64,000 nt of DNA from CAWDMN01 sp963803155 (GCA_963803155.1 CAWDMN010000034.1:1-64000), one strand, 5' to 3'. Counted from the first letter of the stretch, positions 34,851-43,568 are shown. Program-made: numbers and translations. Notes: generated by a model from the sequence alone, not told the origin.

Positions 34851-35507
34851 TCATTGCACTCCAGTGTTACTCCTGGGATTCATTTGTCTGAATTGAGGCG
34901 GAATATTTTCTTCGTGAAATTCTAAGCAAGTGTTGGGCTGGGCTATTTTTTCTATTCGACCGATTGCTAATGTGAACCAAAGACGCATAAACCAATCTTT
35001 GCTGACATGGTCGCGCGGAAAATTGACAAGAATACTTTTGCCTGGAGCAATATGAACATATGAGATCAAGTCGTCTGAATAGCCTGGGGGTGGTGTAATC
35101 TGATTTGGGCGGCGTTCTTTCTCTTTCTGCGTCTCAGGTGGAGGAGCTATCCTGCCATCAACCAGAATTTTCGGCGCTATTAACTCCACTTCAGCTGACT
35201 CGGCTGTAATAATTAAGCCCCCCTCCTTGTATGGAACAACTTCATCAAAAACAAGGTCGGATTGATCACCCGAAAATTTCATAAACCGTAATGGAATCCT
35301 ACAATTATTTACGATTCTTATCCAAATGCCAACATTTGGCTCCCATTGATAAAGTGGCTTTCGGGGACCAACGTGATCGAACTCAACATAGGCATAAGGT
35401 CGGGAGTTATCCAAAACAAAAACATTTTCACTATCTTGCGCGTGATAGATCCCATTAAAACTTAGGAAACTCAAAATGAATATATTTCTTAGTAGGCTTG
35501 ATATCAT
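34851..35507 (-). CDS. Secreted hypothetical protein
   Basis: 218 aa with a signal peptide (MISSLLRNIFILSFLSFNGI). Mature part YAYVEFDHVGPRKPLYQWEP, LWLRIVNN-like strand and LISYVHIAPGKSILVNFPRD suggest a beta-sandwich. No family recognised. Rather AT-rich. Confidence 0.62.
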   Translation of the reverse strand: MISSLLRNIFILSFLSFNGIYHAQDSENVFVLDNSRPYAYVEFDHVGPRKPLYQWEPNVGIWIRIVNNCRIPLRFMKFSGDQSDLVFDEVVPYKEGGLIITAESAEVELIAPKILVDGRIAPPPETQKEKERRPNQITPPPGYSDDLISYVHIAPGKSILVNFPRDHVSKDWFMRLWFTLAIGRIEKIAQPNTCLEFHEENIPPQFRQMNPRSNTGVQ

Positions 35508-35944
35508 TGTGGTCTTACCCTCATGCTAAGAGCGATTCGGCCCAACAGGATGTACTCTTAATTTGGGGTTAACTCTCTTTCATTTCTAACGGGGGCGGCG
35601 CTTGTGCCGTTGCCGTGAATTTTGTAAGCGCTACAGACCCTTGATGAAGCGAGGTGTCGGGGGGGGGGGGGGAGTGCCGCCCCTAAGCCTCAGCATTAAG
35701 CTTGGCATTTTTTCCACCGCCGCTTATTTCACACCAAAATGCCAAGCCGTGAAGGGATATTGTCTTGCCACCCCAAAAGATTCAATTTTTTAGGTGCGGC
35801 CCCGATACGGTCTTTGAAGTAGGGAAGAATCAAATTTGTGAATATGGTCACTGGGATTTGGAGACTTAGTCTAACCCCGACTTATCTTCAAACTCTGCTT
35901 CACACCGCTCCAGTGCATAAGAATCCTTAACTCGTAAGGTGCAT
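35508..35944. other. Non-coding gap with a G14 run and attC-like remnants
   Basis: Contains TTCTAAC at 35584 with GTGCCGTTGCCG nearby (possible worn attC), a run of 14 G at 35659-35672, the pair GCTTGGCATTTT / AAAATGCCAAGC forming a hairpin near 35700-35745, and at 35910-35942 CCAGTGCATAAGAATCCTTAACTCG, which resembles attC 36948. No ORF supported. Confidence 0.45.
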
Positions 35945-36688
35945 CTATCCGCCTGCGCCCTTCTCTTTTGAGGGTGGTCTGCCATGTCGCCATTCTCCTA
36001 ATGTCTTGTTCCTTAGCAGGAAGCTAGCGGTAGAAGCAATTACAGTCGCAGCCATCAATAGCCAGAAGGGGACCTTGAGATTCCACAAACAATCACCCCC
36101 ACCACCAGAGGAGAAACTGAGGCCCAGGAACCTTATGTCGATATTCCGAATACAGCACCATCCAGCAAATAACAACTTGTTCTCATATCTGGAATCTTCT
36201 ACAGCGGAAAAAATACTGCAATTTGACCAGTCGGCTTTACCGGGGCCAAGCGGGAGAAGGTTAAGCCACGCCGCCAAAACTAGCAGGAATAGGCCAAGAA
36301 AAAAGACTGATGTTGCAGTGAAAAACTTGCGCCTCCAAACTATTGCCTCAACCGGTCTCGATCGAGGCCAAATCACTCGCCGGAGCATCATCACGATGAC
36401 CAGCGGGCTGATTAGGAGCCCCGAGAATAAGAACAAAGCATAATATGCTTGATCGGATTTATGTGTCGGAAGGCTGCCGAACATAATGAAATACCACCAT
36501 GCAGAACCGATCAGTACAACAACCCCGCAGTGAAAGGCCCTCCTGGCATATCCGTCGAGCAGGTTGATGACAGTCACCACCATGCCGAATATAGGGAATG
36601 TCCCGCAGAAGAAGGCCAGAATGCGGCTGATCTCATTTGCTTCATCAGATTTTGCATATCTTTCGAGGGTGTCCATAGTCTCCTCCAT
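35945..36688 (-). CDS. Integral membrane hypothetical protein
   Basis: 247 aa with about six helices (AFFCGTFPIFGMVVTVINLL, ALFLFSGLLISPLVIVMMLR, FFLGLFLLVLAAWLNLLPLG). A GGGGGD loop precedes the last helix. No family recognised. The start could be MEETMD at 36688 or MDTLERY a few codons later. Confidence 0.6.
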   Translation of the reverse strand: MEETMDTLERYAKSDEANEISRILAFFCGTFPIFGMVVTVINLLDGYARRAFHCGVVVLIGSAWWYFIMFGSLPTHKSDQAYYALFLFSGLLISPLVIVMMLRRVIWPRSRPVEAIVWRRKFFTATSVFFLGLFLLVLAAWLNLLPLGPGKADWSNCSIFSAVEDSRYENKLLFAGWCCIRNIDIRFLGLSFSSGGGGDCLWNLKVPFWLLMAATVIASTASFLLRNKTLGEWRHGRPPSKEKGAGG

Positions 36689-36947
36689 CGGGGTTCAATT
36701 ATTTAAGTGAAAGAGTTGTCAGTTTACGCATGAAAGTTAGGTTGGAAAAGCAGCCTCAGCATAGCCCACCATAGCATGGCCCGCACCCTATTACCAAGTC
36801 TACAAAGGACTATCTCTATCCAATGCCAAGCGCCTAACCATTGATCCACAGTCAAGCTTACCCTGCTAATATGATAATAAGGGCATTTTCAGGCAATTTT
36901 GACAAGGTCCAATATCAAGGTAAAATTCTCGATAAATCTTGTGCATT
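36689..36947. other. Non-coding leader
   Basis: No ORF seen. TGAAAGTTAGGTTGG at 36730 and GCGCCTAACC at 36830 look like isolated attC boxes without a clear partner. Confidence 0.35.
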
Positions 36948-36996
36948 CCCCCAACGGATCCGGTGCCAGTGCATACGAATCCTCAACTCGTTGGAC
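36948..36996 (-). repeat. attC, short, degenerate
   Basis: R' CCCCAAC, R'' GTTGGAC; inner part CCAGTGCATACGAATCCTCAAC. Ends the lipoprotein cassette. Confidence 0.6.
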
Positions 36997-37000
36997 GGCG

Positions 37001-37963
37001 TCATCTCTTCCCTTGGAGAGGCCCGAAGGTGACAGACTTGACAAGCCAGGTCCTCTCCTTCCAGTCCGATAGCTCTTGGAACCAAATCAAGTCGTCCGTT
37101 GTTCTTCCGAATCCTCGTTCTACACGTTCGTCTTCAGAGAAGCGGCCGTCCGCCGCCTCGCCCGATCGCATTTGAAAGTGGATGCTATTATCCAGTCGGC
37201 GAGGGAATGTTATGCTCTCGATCTGCTCCAATTTGACGGGCACCTTGGATCTCCCAACCACCACGTCGAAGGGCTGGCCATAGAACTCGAAGGCTTTGGT
37301 GTAATTAATTGGTGGCTCCGAGTGTGATTGGTAGGTGAGACTGTCAACGACTGTGGCCTTGCCGGAGGTGTCTTTAACCTCATAGTGTGCCGACGATCCT
37401 TGGGCTACGATGCTCTGCAGATCGTCGACACCAATGCTAAAATCACCCTTGGCACCTAGCACAGATGTCTTGCCGCCGAACTCGAAGCTGTTGCATTCAA
37501 GCCAAGTCACATCACAGACCAAAGGAAGCCGACCGCTCTGTTGCTCACCCGAAGTGAGCACCAGGTTTACGCCTAGCCAATGTCGTTGTCGTGGATCGTG
37601 ATTGGGTTGCCGTTCCAACACTTTGAGCTGTTCAAGTCGTACCAAGTGCCAAAATCGACCCACCTGAAGCCTCAACTCCTCTTTCCGCGACGACTTCCCG
37701 GCCGGGTAGAAAGAGTTGGGCGACTGATGCCCCGTACAAAAAGCAAAATCATGCAGCTCTACGGTCGAACCGTCGTTGAAGGCGATGGTCGCCTTGTTAG
37801 TGGCCTGATCGTGCGATTGATGGGTTTGTAGGGAGCTTGAGGGTGTCGACGCCGCATGCTGCTCCTCAACCGTTGGAGTTGAAGCCTCTTTGGGTCGCGA
37901 GGGTTGCGAACACCCCCCCATCCCAGCGATCGAAAGTATCCCGAAAATGATGATGAGCCTCAT
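37001..37963 (-). CDS. Putative lipoprotein, unknown function
   Basis: 320 aa. Lipoprotein signal MRLIIIFGILSIAGMGG-C with a Ser/Thr/Gln-rich linker to residue 55. Two repeated beta-rich parts follow: ATIAFNDGSTVELHDFAFC and AFEFYGQPFDVVVGRSKVPV with LEQIESITFPRR. The second half looks like a repeat of the first. Probably anchored to a membrane. No family name. Confidence 0.65.
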   Translation of the reverse strand: MRLIIIFGILSIAGMGGCSQPSRPKEASTPTVEEQHAASTPSSSLQTHQSHDQATNKATIAFNDGSTVELHDFAFCTGHQSPNSFYPAGKSSRKEELRLQVGRFWHLVRLEQLKVLERQPNHDPRQRHWLGVNLVLTSGEQQSGRLPLVCDVTWLECNSFEFGGKTSVLGAKGDFSIGVDDLQSIVAQGSSAHYEVKDTSGKATVVDSLTYQSHSEPPINYTKAFEFYGQPFDVVVGRSKVPVKLEQIESITFPRRLDNSIHFQMRSGEAADGRFSEDERVERGFGRTTDDLIWFQELSDWKERTWLVKSVTFGPLQGKR

Positions 37964-37989
37964 GATGAGCCTCCTTATTCAATCCGTCT

Positions 37990-38123
37990 ACCGAACGTTT
38001 GGGGTTAGCCGCCACGGCCTGAATGGTGTTGAAACAAATAATGCTATTGAATTTAAAACTACCCTTGAAAGAAGCCGCTGGTCCGTCAGCTGACGGACCA
38101 GCGGCTGCACCCCATTGTTAGGT
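37990..38123 (-). repeat. attC, long
   Basis: R' ACCGAAC, R'' GTTAGGT, 134 bp; GGGGTTAGCCGCCACGGCC and CCGTCAGCTGACGG then CAGCGGCTGCACCCC. Ends the DHFR-like cassette. Confidence 0.93.
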
Positions 38124-38711
38124 GGTGTTCCGTGACTCGTCGCGACGTCCTCGCACCTCGTAACGCAGTTCAACTATGCCGCTCTTATAGGCTTTGACCT
38201 CTGCCAGATGGAGGGAGATGTCTCTGTCGAGCTTCTCGAAGAACGGTATCCCATCGCCAATCAAGATCGGCAGGATCGAATAACGAACTTCGTCGGCTAG
38301 CCCGAGACGAAGGCATTCGCCGGAAACTGCACCGCCTCCCACAAACCAGATAGTACGGAACGTGGGCCGCAGGCGCCCATTCACGAACTGCGCGAGATCG
38401 CCTGAGTAAAACTCGACGGTATCGCGGATTCGCGGCAGATCGCGAGTAGTGAGGACGAAGGTAGGTTTGTTGCCATACGACCACCCCAATCCTTTGGCTT
38501 CAAAATTCAACGCGGTCTCATAGGTTCTTGACCCCATGACGTAGCAGTCAATCATCTTGAGGAAGGCCTCGACGAGTCCTGGGTCCATGGTGTCCCCGTC
38601 TGGGAATTCGTCTGAGGTTTCGAGCCAGTCGATGCGCCCGTCCTTTCGAGCGATGAAGCCGTCGAGGCTCGCCGCCATGTGGATAGTTATGTGAGAATCA
38701 GCGTTTGCCAT
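38118..38711 (-). CDS. RibD C-terminal/DHFR-like reductase
   Basis: 197 aa starting MANADSHITIHMAASLDGFI after GGAGGAAACC. FVGGGAVSGECLRLGLADEV carries the NADPH-binding glycines, YSILPILIGDGIPFFEKLD the closing strand, and YKSGIVELRYEV the end. Members of this family are annotated as dihydrofolate reductases but rarely proven. Complete, unlike the copy at 22152. The longer frame to 39059 crosses the long attC. Confidence 0.88.
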   Translation of the reverse strand: MANADSHITIHMAASLDGFIARKDGRIDWLETSDEFPDGDTMDPGLVEAFLKMIDCYVMGSRTYETALNFEAKGLGWSYGNKPTFVLTTRDLPRIRDTVEFYSGDLAQFVNGRLRPTFRTIWFVGGGAVSGECLRLGLADEVRYSILPILIGDGIPFFEKLDRDISLHLAEVKAYKSGIVELRYEVRGRRDESRNTT

Positions 38712-38776
38712 GGTTTCCTCCCGACATCGAGCGCGACGGCCAGCAGCACTGCTCGGAGTTGCCTCCGCTTGAGACC

Positions 38777-38907
38777 GCCTAACGATTGGGGTTAGCCGCC
38801 GCGGCCAGAATAATTTCAAAAGAAAGAATGGTTTTGAATTTGTCAATTCCCTTGAGAGAAGCCGCTGGTCCGTCAGCTGACGGATCGGCGGCACCCCTTT
38901 GTTCGGT
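38777..38907 (-). repeat. attC, long
   Basis: R' GCCTAAC, R'' GTTCGGT, 131 bp; GGGGTTAGCCGCCGCGGCC and CCGTCAGCTGACGG then GGCGGCACCCC. Ends the 597-aa cassette. Confidence 0.93.
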
Positions 38908-38919
38908 GGTACTTCAGTG

Positions 38920-40713
38920 TTAACGTACGAGCAACCCCACGAGTTGCCGCCACTGCGTCTCGCGCAGAATCTTCGCCATCGCGACGCAATCCCCCGGTTG
39001 GTTGCGCTCAAACTTCCTTGCCTCGAGCCAGCGGTTGACCGCGGTGACGCTGTCCACATACAGGATTTGCAGCTCGCTGCGCGGCACCCTGCCGCTCAGC
39101 AGGTCCGGGTTCCCCTGCACCAGCGGACGGCAGCCGGGCGTTCCGAGCGGAACCACGCGCCAGTCGCTTGTCGGGGATGGCCCGACACCCGGCACGATGC
39201 AGGCGGGGGCGGCGCGGCCCTGCGCATCGAGCGCGGCCAGCATGGTCCGTGCATTCTGGTAGATGTCGATCGAGCCGCGAAGCTTGGGGTTGTTCTCCGC
39301 TGACTCGGATTCCTTGCGCGCATCCTCCTCCCAGCGGCGCTGCATGATCTCGAGCTTGCGCGCATTGGCTTCTGCCCCCGCGGCACGCTGGGTCGCAACC
39401 TCGCGCTGTCGCTTCTCTTGCGCGGCGGGGCTCATGAATTCCGCGTAAGCCCTCTTATGGCCCTCGATGCCGGCGGCGGCTAAATCGGCGGCCCTCTTGT
39501 ACTGCGGCATCAAGACCGTCAAAGCCCGTTCGATGCTGACCGGAATCCACAGCACCGCGCCGGGGCGCGCGATGACGAGCGTGTCGTTGTACACGGGGAG
39601 CCCGCCGATTTCGCCGGCGTTCTTTGGCTCGAGGAAATACGCGTCGTCACCGTCGAGGATGCGGTCATTCCCGGAACCGTCGTTGAACTCGGGTCTGCGG
39701 TTGACCGTGATTTCGTAGCGACAGAATACTTCGTCGGTAAGGCCCACGACCTTCGAAGTCGCCCCGGTTGACTTTGAGCGCCGCGACACTTCCATGTACG
39801 GTGATCCGCTGAAGCGTATCGCCCCGGGCAGCGGCAGGTGCGCGGCGACATAGCGTTCGCGTTCCTTGACGTCTTCGAAGCTGCCGAGGGTCGTCGAAAC
39901 ATCGAGCTCAAAGCCGACGGGAGGGTTCAGCACCGGCGCCTGGGTGAGCACGGCCATCACATTGCGCAGGTTGGCATCGAACGCCCTGAGCTCCGCATCC
40001 GTCGCGTGCATCTCGGCCTTGCTGTATTGGGCGTTGACGGACCATGGCCGCAGCTTGCCGGGCCGATCGCGCAGGTAAGGTATCTCCGGCTCGGCGCCTG
40101 GCTCGTGCGGCAGCGGCGGAAGCGGCTCGGGAATCAGGTCCGTCGAAATGCGGGGAATGTCGCGCGCCTTTGCCGCCGCGGCAATCTTGGCATCGAGCGC
40201 GGCGTGATCGTACGGCACCCGGTTGCTGACGGCGAGGCGCCGCCCGCGCTCGTAAGCCCGCACTGCGTCGCCGTACTCGCTGACAGCCGCCAGCCCGTCA
40301 CCGTAGCGAATCCACGCGTTCGCATCCTCGGCACTCGTCGTGCCGGCAGCGGACTCGGGTGCGGCCGACGTCCTCGGCGCTGGCGAAGCGGTTGCCGCTG
40401 CCGGTGCTGGGGCAACCGCGGTCGACTTGCCGGCGTCGCGAGCGCTACGCGCCGCCGCGAGCTTGGCGTCCAGTGCCGCCTTGTCGATCGGAAGCTTGTT
40501 ATTGTAGGCGACGCGACTGGCGCGTTCGTAAAGACGCACCGCCTCGAAAGCATCGCCTGCGGCGACCAACGCATCGGCCCGACGGATGGTCTCCTCGTAA
40601 TCCTGCATCGCGGGGGCATTGCCGCCGGTCTGCGCATGCACCGTGCTGAACTGAAGAGCGCATGCAAGAACGGCCAGCGTCAAACGGCACCACATGACTG
40701 CTCGGAAACGCAT
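38920..40713 (-). CDS. Large periplasmic protein, unknown function
   Basis: 597 aa from MRFRAVMWCRLTLAVLACAL with a signal peptide. Two TPR-like repeats near the N-terminus (RADALVAAGDAFEAVRLYER and GDGLAAVSEYGDAVRAYERG), an Ala/Pro-rich linker, then a conserved-looking body with VGFELDVSTTLGSFEDVKER and a C-terminal helical coil (EFMSPAAQEKRQREVATQRA). GC-rich, unlike the neighbouring cassettes. Among the largest cassette genes here. No family assigned. Confidence 0.75.
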   Translation of the reverse strand: MRFRAVMWCRLTLAVLACALQFSTVHAQTGGNAPAMQDYEETIRRADALVAAGDAFEAVRLYERASRVAYNNKLPIDKAALDAKLAAARSARDAGKSTAVAPAPAAATASPAPRTSAAPESAAGTTSAEDANAWIRYGDGLAAVSEYGDAVRAYERGRRLAVSNRVPYDHAALDAKIAAAAKARDIPRISTDLIPEPLPPLPHEPGAEPEIPYLRDRPGKLRPWSVNAQYSKAEMHATDAELRAFDANLRNVMAVLTQAPVLNPPVGFELDVSTTLGSFEDVKERERYVAAHLPLPGAIRFSGSPYMEVSRRSKSTGATSKVVGLTDEVFCRYEITVNRRPEFNDGSGNDRILDGDDAYFLEPKNAGEIGGLPVYNDTLVIARPGAVLWIPVSIERALTVLMPQYKRAADLAAAGIEGHKRAYAEFMSPAAQEKRQREVATQRAAGAEANARKLEIMQRRWEEDARKESESAENNPKLRGSIDIYQNARTMLAALDAQGRAAPACIVPGVGPSPTSDWRVVPLGTPGCRPLVQGNPDLLSGRVPRSELQILYVDSVTAVNRWLEARKFERNQPGDCVAMAKILRETQWRQLVGLLVR

Positions 40714-41027
40714 TGTCACCTCCTCCCCGTGCGCATGCTGTAGGGCTGGGTGTGCCGCATGCTGGTGGATTGCAGAGTATCCGCATCCGGTGGCGCTGGT
40801 CAACCGGCTATCGAGACGGCGCTCCTAAGCGTCGATTGACTCGGGCGCAAGATCTGGAACGAAGCGCGGGCCACCCGGACTCTGGGCAACGGTATGACAT
40901 CCCTCGCCAATGATCGAGTCGGTTGCTTGATTGTCTCGATTGAACACGAGTTCAACCTTGCTAATACAGCAGCGATTCCTAGACCTAGCCCAGAGTGTAC
41001 TTCTTGTCGTTTATACCCATCTTTTTC
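40714..41027. other. 5' leader of the large cassette, nothing recognised
   Basis: About 310 bp between the ORF start and the next attC. No ORF seen; it is large enough to hold a promoter of its own. Confidence 0.4.
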
Positions 41028-41159
41028 GCCGAACGCTACGCCTCAGCCGCCACGGCCAGAATGATGTTGACACAAAAAATGCTTTCGAATTTATTACTGC
41101 CCTTGAAAGAAGCCGCTGGTCCGTCAGCTGACGGATCGGCTGGAGGCCGCTTGTTCGGT
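41028..41159 (-). repeat. attC, long
   Basis: R' GCCGAAC, R'' GTTCGGT, 132 bp; CCTCAGCCGCCACGGCC and CCGTCAGCTGACGG then GGCTGGAGGCCGC. Ends the thioredoxin cassette. Confidence 0.93.
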
Positions 41160-41191
41160 AACACTTTCTAAGTTTTCTGATGGCGGCCGAC

Positions 41192-41767
41192 TTATGGCTT
41201 GCCGGAGCTGCTTAGGTACTCGGCGACCTTCTCGCGCTGAGCCTTGCTCAGCCGAGGCGCCGTCCTGTCCAAGACTTGCAGAAACGCCTCGATTTCTTGC
41301 TTGGTCGCGGGGAATCCGAAGTTACTCCCATCAGGCATTGCCTTCGAGTCTGCCAGCTTCTGGCCTTCGGCATCCAAAAACACGTAGTAGGGCAAAGCGG
41401 TGAACGGTTTGGTCCAGGAATTCATGGCGGCCTGCGCGCCCGGAGTCTCCAATGCTTTCTTCTCCGCCCTCTCCTGCACGGTCAGCTTCACAATTACATA
41501 GTTGTCCGCAATGATTTGGCGGACTGACTGCGCCTCCACGAACGCGTCGAAAGCTTTGCACCATTTACACCACGAAGCACCAAATGCAACCAGAACCACC
41601 TTCCCCTCGGCCTTCGCATTCTTTTGAGCAGTCTCCAAGAGCGACTGAGTATCCATTGGCCCCAAGGCATGAACGGTGTTCCCTGATGCTAATAGCAGGC
41701 TAGCCAAGCACATTCCCAACACCAGCCACCTCCGACAAATACAGGCGACCATCACGTGTTCCTCCAT
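41192..41767 (-). CDS. Secreted thioredoxin-like protein
   Basis: 191 aa. Signal region VACICRRWLVLGMCLASLLL then a thioredoxin fold: VVLVAFGASWCKWCKAFDAF with the CxxC pair, ALPYYVFLDAEGQKLADS with the cis-Pro context. The CKWC active site in a periplasmic domain suggests thiol reduction or disulfide handling. Start MEEHVM or the internal MVACIC. Confidence 0.87.
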   Translation of the reverse strand: MEEHVMVACICRRWLVLGMCLASLLLASGNTVHALGPMDTQSLLETAQKNAKAEGKVVLVAFGASWCKWCKAFDAFVEAQSVRQIIADNYVIVKLTVQERAEKKALETPGAQAAMNSWTKPFTALPYYVFLDAEGQKLADSKAMPDGSNFGFPATKQEIEAFLQVLDRTAPRLSKAQREKVAEYLSSSGKP

Positions 41768-41782
41768 CTCTCAACAAGCTTG

Positions 41783-41912
41783 CCAAACGACTGGGGTTAG
41801 CCGCCACGGCCAGAATGATTTGTGAACAAAGAATGCTATTGAATCTGGCAACGCCCACGAAAGAAGCCGCTGGTCCGTCAGCTGACGGATCGGCTGGACC
41901 CCTGGGTTGGCG
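41783..41912 (-). repeat. attC, long
   Basis: R' GCCAAAC, R'' GTTGGCG, 130 bp; CCGTCAGCTGACGG and GGCTGGACCCCTGG. Ends an ORF-less cassette. Confidence 0.92.
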
Positions 41913-42125
41913 AGGCTTTTTTGGCTGGGTAGTAACTGCCAGCTCCGCCCGGGAATTGTTTTTTGCTTTGCGTTCAACAGGCACTTTCAAGTTGCCGGAT
42001 GCAATCCTGTCTTAGCTTCTCTCTCTCACGGAGGCACGAAGACACGGAGAATATTTTTGTTTGCGGGCCCAATTATCCCTTTTTTGCGCTCTGTGCCTTG
42101 GTGTCTCCGTGTGATTAAATTGCTG
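41913..42125 (-). other. Cassette without an own ORF, related to cassette C
   Basis: Contains ACTTTCAAGTTGCCGGATG, a diverged relative of the core of cassette C (45906, 46580), followed by a CACGGAG-type inverted repeat (42011-42118). One - strand frame reads SGNLKVPVERKAKNNS, similar to a frame in the relatives, but there is no clear start and stop set. Confidence 0.6.
42011..42118. repeat. Imperfect inverted repeat of the CACGGAG type (copy 2)
   Basis: TCACGGAGGCACGAAGACAC at the left and GTGCCTTGGTGTCTCCGTGT at the right are near reverse complements about 60 bp apart. Ends in AAATTGCTGCGCCAAC at the attC. Confidence 0.8.
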
Positions 42126-42189
42126 CGCCAACAGTAAAGCTAACCGGCGCGCCGTTGTTTGGCGCGTCCGGTTGAGCGCCGGGTTAGGT
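42126..42189 (-). repeat. attC, short
   Basis: R' CGCCAAC, R'' GTTAGGT; stem GCTAACCGGCGCGCC / GGCGCGTCCGGTTGAGC. Ends the brnT/antitoxin cassette. Confidence 0.92.
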
Positions 42190-42403
42190 GTGCAGTGGTT
42201 GCTGCAACGTCGATAAGTCCCCGCAATGCTTCGTTAACTGCCTTATCGTTTGGGAATATTTCGGCGACCTCGGGTTCAAGGACGACAACGTTGGTCTCGG
42301 CCTTAATTCGGGCGGCATACTTCCCGCGGACCAGCTGGCCAAAGTCCGAGCGTTTGTATTCGGATCGAAGCTCGTCAGGACCTTTTTGATTAGCCTTCTT
42401 CAT
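42140..42403 (-). CDS. BrnT-partner antitoxin
   Basis: 87 aa. KGPDELRSEYKRSDFGQLVR and GKYAARIKAETNVVVLEPEV is the short hydrophilic partner commonly found after BrnT genes; EIFPNDKAVNEALRGLI forms the last helix. Residues after about 68 lie in the attC and may not matter. It overlaps brnT by 14 bp, so it is translationally coupled. Confidence 0.8.
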   Translation of the reverse strand: MKKANQKGPDELRSEYKRSDFGQLVRGKYAARIKAETNVVVLEPEVAEIFPNDKAVNEALRGLIDVAATTAHLTRRSTGRAKQRRAG

Positions 42404-42662
42404 AGATTTTCCGCTCCTGTCTCGTCACGGGACGAGCACTGATAATTCGGATTTTATCACCTTCTTGAGTATGGGATACCACCAAAAGCCGGTTCTGATT
42501 TGAATTGCCAAAGGTCACAAAACGATGCTCCTCCACGGAATGGTCTGGATCTGAGCCCGTAACAGAGAACACATCGCGGAAGACAGTGGATGCCTCCTCA
42601 AAGGAAACCGTATGTTTCCTTAGATTAGCTCCGGCTTTCTTTGGGTCCCAAGAAAATCTCAT
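42390..42662 (-). CDS. brnT: BrnT-type toxin
   Basis: 90 aa. MRFSWDPKKAGANLRKHTVS, FEEASTVFRDVFSVTGSDPD and IRIISARPVTRQERKIYEEG are all family positions, including the C-terminal E-R-K-x-Y-E. Intact, in contrast to the copy at 6671. Ribonuclease toxin countered by its partner at 42140. Confidence 0.92.
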   Translation of the reverse strand: MRFSWDPKKAGANLRKHTVSFEEASTVFRDVFSVTGSDPDHSVEEHRFVTFGNSNQNRLLVVSHTQEGDKIRIISARPVTRQERKIYEEG

Positions 42663-42679
42663 GCGATTATTCCTTTTAC

Positions 42680-42810
42680 ACCTAACAATTGGGGTTAGCC
42701 GCCGCGGCCAGAATAATGTTGAAACAAAGAATGCTTTTTAATTTACAACTGCCCTTGAAAGAAGCCGCTGGTCCGTCAGCTGACGGATCGGCTGGACCCC
42801 TGGGTTGGCG
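42680..42810 (-). repeat. attC, long
   Basis: R' ACCTAAC, R'' GTTGGCG, 131 bp; CCGTCAGCTGACGG and GGCTGGACCCCTGG. Very close to attC 41783. Ends the second C-related cassette. Confidence 0.93.
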
Positions 42811-43032
42811 CGGCTTTTCCGGATATGATGGAACTGCCAGCCATCCTGGGATTTGTTTTTCGCTGTGCATTCAACCAGCACTTTCGAGTTGCCGGAATCT
42901 TTCCTGGCGTAGCTTTTATTTCTCACGGAGGCACAGAGTCACGGAGGATTGTATTTCATTTAAGGTTGCTGGCCAATGGGTTCCTTTTTTTCTCTCTCCG
43001 TGCCTTTGTGCCTCCGTGTGATCAAATTGCTG
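42811..43032 (-). other. Cassette without an own ORF, related to cassette C
   Basis: Shares CAGCACTTTCGAGTTGCCGG with cassette C and the CACGGAG-type inverted repeat with the cassette at 41913. One frame reads ARKDSGNSKVLVECTAKNKS. The two relatives alternate with brnT, so the same unit was inserted or copied twice. Confidence 0.6.
42915..43026. repeat. Imperfect inverted repeat of the CACGGAG type (copy 3)
   Basis: TCACGGAGGCACAGAGTCAC at the left and GTGCCTTTGTGCCTCCGTGT at the right. Ends in AAATTGCTGCGCCAAC at the attC, as copy 2 does. Confidence 0.82.
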
Positions 43033-43092
43033 CGCCAACGCTGGGCGTCACCGGTGCCGCTTTTTGGCATCCGGTGAACGCCATTATTGGAA
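43033..43092 (-). repeat. attC, short
   Basis: R' CGCCAAC, R'' ATTGGAA (first base changed); stem GGGCGTCACCGG/CCGGTGAACGCC. Ends the TonB-domain cassette. Confidence 0.87.
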
Positions 43093-43094
43093 GA

Positions 43095-43568
43095 TTATTT
43101 GTCGTGCGACGTACTTACTGAGATAGTTGGCAAGAGTCCACGAATCCGTATCTCATAAGGGGCAATGTAAACAGGATAAAGATCCTCTCCAACTGGGATA
43201 GCACTCACAAGTTCGAAATGAAATGTAAGAACGATTTCTTTGACATTCGTGCCTTTTCCATATTCCCAGAATAATGCAGCTTTCCGAGCGGCTTGGCAAA
43301 GAGATTCATAACCATATTGTGTCTCATTCTTCAAATCGGAAAAAGTGATGGCTTCGTCTTTATTGCCAATGGGAATCGCTTGGACAACCCGTCCTTCTGA
43401 ATTTAAGGTAGCCTTTATACGCACTGTCCCCTGAACACGTTTTTCAATAGCGCATGCAGGATAAGTCGGAAACATTCCCTTTTTTAATATCGGGTCCGAG
43501 CTGCCAGTCGACATAGGAGCCACGAAAAGCATTGAAAGAAGGGAGATGGAGAATAGTCTCTTTAGCAT
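43095..43568 (-). CDS. Secreted TonB C-terminal domain protein
   Basis: 157 aa. Signal MLKRLFSISLLSMLFVAPMS then the TonB C-terminal fold: FPTYPACAIEKRVQGTVRIK, ATLNSEGRVVQAIPIG and EIVLTFHFELVSA. Lacks the membrane anchor and Pro-rich linker of a true TonB. May act as an interaction module in the periplasm. Confidence 0.83.
   Translation of the reverse strand: MLKRLFSISLLSMLFVAPMSTGSSDPILKKGMFPTYPACAIEKRVQGTVRIKATLNSEGRVVQAIPIGNKDEAITFSDLKNETQYGYESLCQAARKAALFWEYGKGTNVKEIVLTFHFELVSAIPVGEDLYPVYIAPYEIRIRGLLPTISVSTSHDK

Noticed and set aside
37988..38173. Recurring short peptides such as RQLTDQRLLSR in several cassette frames
   Set aside because: They are translations of the shared interior of the long attC sites, not protein domains.
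39838..40743. 301-codon + strand frame across the large cassette gene
   Set aside because: Opposite to the array direction and rich in Arg/Gly. The - strand frame has a signal peptide and TPR-like repeats.
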